A DNA stretch of 54,883 nucleotides from an uncultured Eubacteriales bacterium. Lineage in GTDB: Bacteria > Bacillota > Clostridia > Oscillospirales > Oscillospiraceae. The number at the start of each line of letters is the position of its first letter. Position 1 is the stretch's first letter. Of this stretch, positions 49,997 through 54,883 are shown one piece after another. The DNA lies in assembly GCA_900545805.1 (NCBI GenBank), contig URAL01000008.1, forward strand, positions 1-54,883. The letters are read 5' to 3'. The notes below the pieces were generated by a model that had not been told where the DNA came from, did not search any database, and worked only from the letters and a program-made list of their open reading frames with translations. A program made the translations under genes and the position numbers.

Positions 49997-51691
49997 TTAT
50001 GCAGAAAATTTGAACTGCTGCGGGTTCTGGCGGATCTCCTCCATTGCGGCCTGCATCTCTTTTTCTGTAGGAATAGAGAATAGTCCAACAGCTGTGAAAT
50101 AAATGTCCACCTTGACCTTCTTGGTTTCTTTATCCTTGCTGTGGACTTCAATACGGCGAATCAGCGCATTGACGATCTCCGGCGTAAGCTGTCGGATGTC
50201 TGTGTAGTCTCGCAGTGCTTTCATCAGCAGCCTCAAATCCACCTTGGTTTGCTCCGCATCAAACAGCTTTTTCTTGCCGTCGGCTACGAGATTCAGCAGT
50301 TCCTTCTGCTCCTTTTCATAGTTGGCGGTCATTTTTGTAAAACGCTCATCGGTGATTTTGCCAGAGATATTCGCTTCAAACAACCCCTCGATGGCCTTGT
50401 CGATTGCTTGGATGCGCCGTTCATTTGTAGAAATGGTTTGCTTCAGCTTTTGCATCTCGGACTGTCGTGCAGCGGTATTGTTCTTTGCCAGCAGATACAG
50501 GAAAATCGGCTCATAGCACCGAACAAAGTCCGCCAGACTGCCCACCGCTTCTGCCACGATCTGCTCCAGTACCACATTGCGGATATAGTGAATCTTGCAA
50601 GTCCCTCGGCCGGAATTGTAGTTGGCACAGCGGTAAAATTCTTGATTGGGCTTCAGGCTCTTGGCAGCACAGAAGTGTAGCTTAGCACCGCAATCGGGAC
50701 AAAATAGCAGACCTGCAAACAAGCTCGCCCGTCCGGTTTTTGTATTTCTGCGTTTATGGCTGCGAAGCTCTTGTACCCGGTCAAACAGTTCCTCGGATAT
50801 GATTGGCTCCTGCATATTCGGAATGATTTGCTGCTCATCTACGGGATTATAGATAGTCTTATGCACCTTGTAGCTAACGGTGGTAGTGATAAAATTCACA
50901 GCACAACCGGTGTACTGCCGGTTAGCAAGAATATTCTCGATGCTGCTGTTAGCCCACAAATACGGATTTACAGGACTTGCGTTGCTTGCGGCTCTGCCGA
51001 TGGAATTGAAGTACGCCGTAGGCGTGAGGAGCTTTTCTCTTTCAAGATCACGGGCAATCTGTGATGGGCCACGCCCCGCAAGGCAGAGGTGGAATATCTT
51101 TCGTACCACCTCTGCCGCAGGCTCATCAATGAGCCACTTTTCTCTGTCCTCCGGCGACTTTTTGTAGCCGTATGGAACAGCGGCAGATACCCGCCTGCCG
51201 TGTTCGGCTTTGCTTTTCCAGACCGCACGAATCTTCTTGCTGGTCTGCTCGGCATACCACTCATTGAAGATGTTGTAGAACGGCATCATCTCCAAACCCG
51301 TTTTGGCGGCGGTGTTCACATTCTCCTGAATAGAAATGAAGGTCACGCCAAGGGACGGATAGACGATCTGTGTCAGCCGTCCCATTTCCACCTGCTCACG
51401 ACCAAAACGGCTGAGGTCTTTCACAATAATCGTACCAATCGAGCCGGCCTCTACCATTTTCTGCATCTGTTGAAAGCCTTCCCGCTGGAAGGTAGTACCG
51501 GATACGCCGTCATCTACAAAGAATTGCGTGTTTCGATAGCCTTCCCGACGGGCGAAGTCCGAGAGAATCTGCTTCTGATTCGTAATGGAGTTTGACTCCA
51601 TATCCTTGTTATCGTCATCCACAGACAGACGGCAGTACAGTGCCGTAATGAGTTCTTCGTTTTGCCCTTTGTTTTTATTTGCTGTTGCCAT
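49997..51691 (-). CDS. Large serine recombinase (TnpX-like)
   Basis: A 564-residue site-specific recombinase. The resolvase/invertase domain opens ALYCRLSVDDDNKD with the catalytic serine at 23; DDGVSGTTFQREGFQQM and VKDLSRFGRE are its further active-site blocks. Then the Recombinase domain (about 170-280), a zinc ribbon with CPDCGAKLHFC and a second Cys near RCANYNSGRGTC, and a coiled coil near 400-450. It would cut and rejoin the element ends in 2-base steps. The start at 51691 has AAGGAG nine bases ahead, and a longer frame upstream lacks one. Confidence 0.95.
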   Translation of the reverse strand: MATANKNKGQNEELITALYCRLSVDDDNKDMESNSITNQKQILSDFARREGYRNTQFFVDDGVSGTTFQREGFQQMQKMVEAGSIGTIIVKDLSRFGREQVEMGRLTQIVYPSLGVTFISIQENVNTAAKTGLEMMPFYNIFNEWYAEQTSKKIRAVWKSKAEHGRRVSAAVPYGYKKSPEDREKWLIDEPAAEVVRKIFHLCLAGRGPSQIARDLEREKLLTPTAYFNSIGRAASNASPVNPYLWANSSIENILANRQYTGCAVNFITTTVSYKVHKTIYNPVDEQQIIPNMQEPIISEELFDRVQELRSHKRRNTKTGRASLFAGLLFCPDCGAKLHFCAAKSLKPNQEFYRCANYNSGRGTCKIHYIRNVVLEQIVAEAVGSLADFVRCYEPIFLYLLAKNNTAARQSEMQKLKQTISTNERRIQAIDKAIEGLFEANISGKITDERFTKMTANYEKEQKELLNLVADGKKKLFDAEQTKVDLRLLMKALRDYTDIRQLTPEIVNALIRRIEVHSKDKETKKVKVDIYFTAVGLFSIPTEKEMQAAMEEIRQNPQQFKFSA

Positions 51692-51774
51692 AGTAAAATG
51701 CTCCTTTCCGACAACCGGGCATAGCAAAGGCAAGTGTATTTTACTATGTCAGATTGTCTTTTTCGATTATGCGG

Positions 51775-52059
51775 TTATATTAGATTTTGCGTGAGCAGCA
51801 GGTCACGGAACTGCTGTAATACGCTCTGCCTCCCGTCTTCGCTGAAATGGGTGGCTACCTCATAAACTGTACCGCCGATTTTTGTTGTGAAATCGCCGAT
51901 GCCGTAACGCTGTAATTTCCCGTCCTCGATACGCTCTCCGGTGCTGCCCGGGAGGAAAGCGTCAATGTGCGCAAAATCCTCGGAGTTTTCCATTTGCAGC
52001 GGCGTAGGCAGCCAAATCAGATTCGGATTAAAAATGATTCCATTGGTTTTGTTTTCCAT
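51775..52059 (-). CDS. TnpW-like transposon-encoded small protein
   Basis: A 94-residue protein. The C-terminal part, TTKIGGTVYEVATHFSEDGR followed by SVLQQFRDLLL, matches the TnpW pattern of Tn4451-type elements (KIG.T.Y.V..HF...G.E....), in which a short protein of unknown role lies beside the recombinase. The N-terminal 50 residues are specific to this copy and include a GSTGERIEDGKLQRYGIGDF stretch. Function unknown. Confidence 0.7.
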   Translation of the reverse strand: MENKTNGIIFNPNLIWLPTPLQMENSEDFAHIDAFLPGSTGERIEDGKLQRYGIGDFTTKIGGTVYEVATHFSEDGRQSVLQQFRDLLLTQNLI

Positions 52060-52068
52060 ATTCTCACC

Positions 52069-52920
52069 TTACCTTTCGTCCCGATTACGCTGACGGATGA
52101 GATACTTGCGGTAATGGTCACAGGCTTTGAGGATAAAATCCTCAAGCTGTTTCGCATCGGCGTTTGGTGCGTATTTTCGTAGTTTTTCAGTTGGAATTTT
52201 AATCATTTCCCTCTGATTTGCTTTTTCACGGGAGAGAATTTCGCTAATATCATCAGCCGTGAGTTGCCCGTCCTGATACCTCTTTTTCATTTCAACGGCT
52301 TGTGCATAGGACGGTGTGCAATCGTTCATTTCGCATTGTTCCAAGACGGCATATTGTTCTTTGTCGCCGAGATAGGACAAAGCCTCGCCGACCATAAGCG
52401 CAATTTTGCCCTCGTCCATCAAATCAAGCAATTCGGGGATAAGGTAGGTTAGGCGGATATACCTTTGCACTTGCCGTGCGCTTTCATTGGCATTTTCTGC
52501 GATTTGCTCATCGGTGCGTGACTTCGTGCCAACTTGGCACGAAGTTCCTTGGTGTTTCAATGCCTCATACTTGAGTTTGTACGCAAACGCCTTTTCGGAT
52601 GGCAAAATATGCTCCCGGTGGAGGTTGCTGTCCACCACCGCAATGGCGGCAGCATCCCGGTCGAGGGCATAAATCAAGGCAGGGACCTCGGTGATCCCTG
52701 CCTTTTGTGCGGCGTGTAAGCGGCGGTGGCCGCTTATGACCTCATATTCATCTGTATTTTCTATTGGTCGGACGATCAGCGGCGAGAGAACGCCTTGCGT
52801 CTGTATGCTTTCGATCAGCGTGTTCATCTCGTCATCGTCCTTGACCTTGAACGGGTGTCCGGCAAAGGGACGCAATTTTTCTACCGGAATTGCCACCGGC
52901 TTTTTCATCGTATTTTTCAT
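52069..52920 (-). CDS. ParB/Spo0J-family protein of the mobile element
   Basis: A 283-residue protein with the ParB N-terminal nuclease-like domain (IPVEKLRPFAGHPFKVKDD; LSPLIVRPI; the GHRRLHAAQKAG box with its phosphate-binding Arg and His) and a central helix-turn-helix part (ANESARQVQRYIRLTYLIPELLDLMDEGKIAL). It would bind CTP and element DNA; there is no ParA next to it. Such orphan ParB genes are common in mobilizable elements of gut Firmicutes, where they may control copy stability or gene expression. The ATG at 52920 overlaps the relaxase stop region. Confidence 0.9.
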   Translation of the reverse strand: MKNTMKKPVAIPVEKLRPFAGHPFKVKDDDEMNTLIESIQTQGVLSPLIVRPIENTDEYEVISGHRRLHAAQKAGITEVPALIYALDRDAAAIAVVDSNLHREHILPSEKAFAYKLKYEALKHQGTSCQVGTKSRTDEQIAENANESARQVQRYIRLTYLIPELLDLMDEGKIALMVGEALSYLGDKEQYAVLEQCEMNDCTPSYAQAVEMKKRYQDGQLTADDISEILSREKANQREMIKIPTEKLRKYAPNADAKQLEDFILKACDHYRKYLIRQRNRDER

Positions 52921-52921
52921 T

Positions 52922-54289
52922 TTATCTACCTCTTTCCTTGTATCTCGCACGGGCTTTTTTCTCCAACTCGTGCTCTTGCTTTAACAGTTCATACAGGTGC
53001 GGGGATTTCTCTAAAATCCGCTCCGCACGGCGCAGACGCTCCCTTACAGGCTTCATCTGCTTGGATACCGCCTTGCGGCCCTCTTTGTTTTGCGCCTGTT
53101 CCTCCGGCGACTTGGGGCGGCGTATGCGGTTGCTAATATTGCTGCGCTCACGCTCCAAAGTGGAAAGTTCAGACTTGGATTGCTCAATATTCTCTTGGAG
53201 GTCGGCAACCGTATGAATGTCGTGCTCTTGCAAAAAGTGATAGTCACCAATCAACTCTTTCAAATCCTTTTCAGCCGCCCGCAGATCCGGCGACAGCAGC
53301 ATTACATCGGCAAGCTCGGCTACAGTTTGAATCGCCGTTATGACAAGATAAAACACCGCATCCACCAAAATGGTTGCAGTGTCATAACTGTGTTCAATGG
53401 AGAACCCCAGCTTTCGCAGCTCGTCCTCCAACGGAAATTTCTTCGGCTTGTACGGCGGTCGGTACTCCAAAGTGAACAGGCGGTAGCGGTTTTCGGCGTT
53501 CTGTCGTAACTGTGCGTTGACGCGATCTTTGGAAAAGCCGATGTTATCCAGCCGCACGGCTCGTTCCCAATGCTTTGCCTTGACTGAAAACCGCACAGGG
53601 TCAAGGGTATACCCGAGCGCATAAAGCTGACTTTCAAATTCTCTTGGGCTGCTCGCAAAGGACAGGCAGTATTCCACATCCTCCCGCAGATAGTCCCGGT
53701 GGGTTTTCTTGCTGGCCTTGTGAACCCAATATTCTTTCTTCTTGCCCTTGGAGTAGAAATCGCTGTTTTCCAGCACAAACAGTTCGTGCTCCCGGCAGAT
53801 CTCATCGGAGATTTTACGCAGCTCCTTGTGGTCGCCGATTTTGTTTTTGAATTTCGCACCGTCCTTGAAGGACACGGGATTCACAACAAAGTGGCAGTGA
53901 ACATTGTCGGTATTCAGGTGGACGGTGACCAGCACTTGATACTGGCCGCCCCACATCCGCCGTGCGGTTTCCTTGCCAATGGCGAACGCCTGCTCCGGCG
54001 TTACCTCGCCCTCACGAAAGCTCTGAATGCCGTGGTAGCCCACCACCTTGCCACGCAACCCAAACCGCCGCTGCACGGCGATCATCTCAGCATAGGCATT
54101 CTGTGCCGAGCAGTTGATGCCGCCGGCAAACATCTTGCGGTCGGTTTTATCGTCGTTCTCTGCATAGCGCAGGGCAGCGTACAGATCCTCGTCCAGATAT
54201 TCCGGAGCGGTGGTCTTGTCGGGATTGTCGGCGTAGTCCAGCGTGGCTTTCAGGTTTTTGAACACAGGCCAAAAGCCTGTTACAGCCAT
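52922..54289 (-). CDS. Relaxase (MobP-type, MobA/VirD2-like)
   Basis: A 455-residue relaxase that should nick the element at oriT and pilot one strand during mobilization. The histidine triad is in VHLNTDNVHCHFVVNPVSF (about residues 155-175); the catalytic Tyr is probably in the N-terminal 50 residues (LDYADN or EYLDED). Behind the nuclease domain the protein is helical with a basic, coiled-coil tail (LRRAERILEKSPHLYELLKQ). It overlaps no gene; MobC lies six bases upstream. Confidence 0.92.
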   Translation of the reverse strand: MAVTGFWPVFKNLKATLDYADNPDKTTAPEYLDEDLYAALRYAENDDKTDRKMFAGGINCSAQNAYAEMIAVQRRFGLRGKVVGYHGIQSFREGEVTPEQAFAIGKETARRMWGGQYQVLVTVHLNTDNVHCHFVVNPVSFKDGAKFKNKIGDHKELRKISDEICREHELFVLENSDFYSKGKKKEYWVHKASKKTHRDYLREDVEYCLSFASSPREFESQLYALGYTLDPVRFSVKAKHWERAVRLDNIGFSKDRVNAQLRQNAENRYRLFTLEYRPPYKPKKFPLEDELRKLGFSIEHSYDTATILVDAVFYLVITAIQTVAELADVMLLSPDLRAAEKDLKELIGDYHFLQEHDIHTVADLQENIEQSKSELSTLERERSNISNRIRRPKSPEEQAQNKEGRKAVSKQMKPVRERLRRAERILEKSPHLYELLKQEHELEKKARARYKERGR

Positions 54290-54295
54290 AGCGCA

Positions 54296-54571
54296 TCACC
54301 CCTTTTCCGGCAGCAGGAATTCTGCCGTGATTTGTTTGAGCACTGCGCAAATTTCCTCGTCCAACTCCGGCGAACTGGCTTTATCCGCAAGCGCACCCAA
54401 CCTTTCAAGACAAGCAAAAAGAGCGTCAGGCGGAACCGCTCTTGGCTCATACCCCAACGCTCTTTGCTTGACATATTCGGTTGTACTCAGCCCGCATTTT
54501 CGGGCTTTGGACTGGATTTTCTCTTTTTCCTTTGCCGTCACACGGACGGCAATACGCACATCTTTCCCCAT
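54296..54571 (-). CDS. MobC-like relaxosome accessory protein
   Basis: A 91-residue protein, starting MGKDVRIAVRVTAKEKEKIQ, with the ribbon-helix-helix-like opening of MobC proteins and the LSTTEYVKQRALG segment typical of them. MobC binds oriT and helps the relaxase melt it. The start at 54571 has AAGGAG nine bases ahead; an upstream reading would run through non-coding hairpins. The unit mobC-relaxase-parB is transcribed towards the recombinase. Confidence 0.85.
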   Translation of the reverse strand: MGKDVRIAVRVTAKEKEKIQSKARKCGLSTTEYVKQRALGYEPRAVPPDALFACLERLGALADKASSPELDEEICAVLKQITAEFLLPEKG

Positions 54572-54699
54572 AGCATCACGCTCCTTTCCTTGGGGGATTG
54601 GGGGCTGCGCCCCCAAAGAGCCAGCCGATTTCGGCTGTGATTGGGACTTTTGTGGCACACAAAGTCCCTGCTTGTTATACCGTGAGACGCACCCCACAG

Positions 54700-54880
54700 G
54701 GCATAAAGGAAAGCGGCTGTCAGATACCGAGATTTCAGCGAATTTCTACGCTGCACGATACTGAAAGTCGCTTTCTTGCCCCTTGGCGTATTGCGCCAAA
54801 GTGGCTCTGATTCGGCTGCAAATACTGTAATTTGAGCCACATCTCGGCGTTTTGGCTCAGCCGAACATTTCAAGGTCATC
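54700..54880. other. Candidate oriT region: cluster of inverted repeats upstream of mobC
   Basis: Non-coding by inspection and dense in hairpins: GAAAGCGGCTGTCAG (54709-54723) with CTGAAAGTCGCTTTC (54761-54775), 13 of 15 paired, enclosing CAGCG/CGCTG (54736-54740 with 54749-54753); TTGGCG-TATTG-CGCCAA (54783-54799); and GTGGCTC/GAGCCAC (54801-54807 with 54834-54840). Origins of transfer for MobP relaxases usually lie just upstream of mobC with such repeats. The nick site is not identified. Confidence 0.55.
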
Positions 54881-54883
54881 CAG

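Larger units (their letters stand above)
49870..54883. mobile_element. Tn4451-like mobilizable element, left part (runs past the window end)
   Basis: A block of minus-strand genes (serine recombinase, TnpW-like, ParB-like, relaxase, MobC) with a hairpin-rich non-coding stretch at the far end. This is the content of Tn4451/Tn4453-type mobilizable transposons of Clostridia, which excise by a large serine recombinase and are moved by a helper conjugation system. The left boundary is not exact; it lies between the GH2 stop (49867) and the recombinase stop (49997), where hairpins stand at 49912-49933 and 49959-49986. No conjugation machinery is in view, and cargo genes, if any, lie beyond the window. 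Confidence 0.75.

Noticed and set aside
54538..54879. A 113-codon minus-strand frame upstream of mobC
   Set aside because: It covers the hairpin cluster, shows no domain and overlaps the start of mobC in another frame.

Overview
The window is a chromosomal segment of a spore-forming, low-oxygen Firmicute, most likely a gut Clostridium-class bacterium of the Oscillospiraceae/Ruminococcaceae type. The support is indirect: the dcw (division and cell wall) and era/recO gene orders are those of Firmicutes, there are sporulation genes (yqfC, yqfD, a ylbJ-like gene), MurE carries the meso-diaminopimelate DNPR motif, HPr keeps both His15 and Ser46, and the right end carries a Tn4451-like mobilizable element. 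No rRNA or tRNA genes are present. Base composition looks GC-rich in the core and visibly poorer in GC in an island at about 37.6-39.6 kb; no GC value was computed.

Layout. 1-450: possible tail of a structured RNA, a 52-residue CxxC/membrane mini-protein and a bidirectional terminator. 450-4600 (minus): yebC, a DUF1015 gene, a Nudix gene and glycerol kinase, the last three joined by TAATG overlaps. 4667-5596 (plus): an alpha/beta hydrolase. 5.7-18.1 kb (minus): the dcw operon mraZ-rsmH-ftsL-PBP-murE-mraY-ftsW-murG-murA-ftsQ-ftsZ, with a near-ideal sigmaA promoter and three MraZ-type direct repeats ahead of mraZ, and a second promoter ahead of ftsZ. 18.3-22.6 kb (minus): EamA transporter-uvrC-rsmD-coaD-coiled-coil gene. 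22.7-30.2 kb (minus): yqfC-yqfD-phoH-ybeY-era-yqzL-recO-mutS2, then HPr from its own promoter. 30.27 kb (plus): ylbJ-like gene, head to head with yqfC across a palindrome. 31.2-37.6 kb (minus): paired chromate-transporter halves, phosphohexomutase, a small DUF, rlmH, walJ, a second murA and an ADP-ribose-pyrophosphatase-like Nudix gene.

37.8-39.6 kb is accessory: a short unknown gene, a 276-bp non-coding element with 28-bp imperfect terminal inverted repeats, a vanZ-like gene, a decayed gene of conjugative-element type, three 22-bp tandem repeats and what looks like the tail of a sugar kinase. 39.6-44.7 kb (minus) is a complete peptide/nickel-type ABC importer. 44.97-46.6 kb holds the trans-translation pair (tmRNA and smpB) flanking a cyclophilin, plus an uncharacterised long imperfect hairpin. 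Next come a NagD-type HAD phosphatase and a GH2 glycosidase (plus).

From about 49.9 kb to the window end is a mobilizable element: large serine recombinase, TnpW-like protein, ParB-like protein, MobP-type relaxase, MobC and a hairpin-rich stretch that is a candidate oriT. The element is cut by the window edge.

The less ordinary signals are the inverted-repeat element at 38047-38322, the gene-debris scar next to it, the hairpin RNA beside tmRNA, the divergent sporulation-promoter palindrome at 30.23 kb and the three stacked hairpins at 18.16-18.33 kb. I did not find a clear, wholly new multi-gene system.
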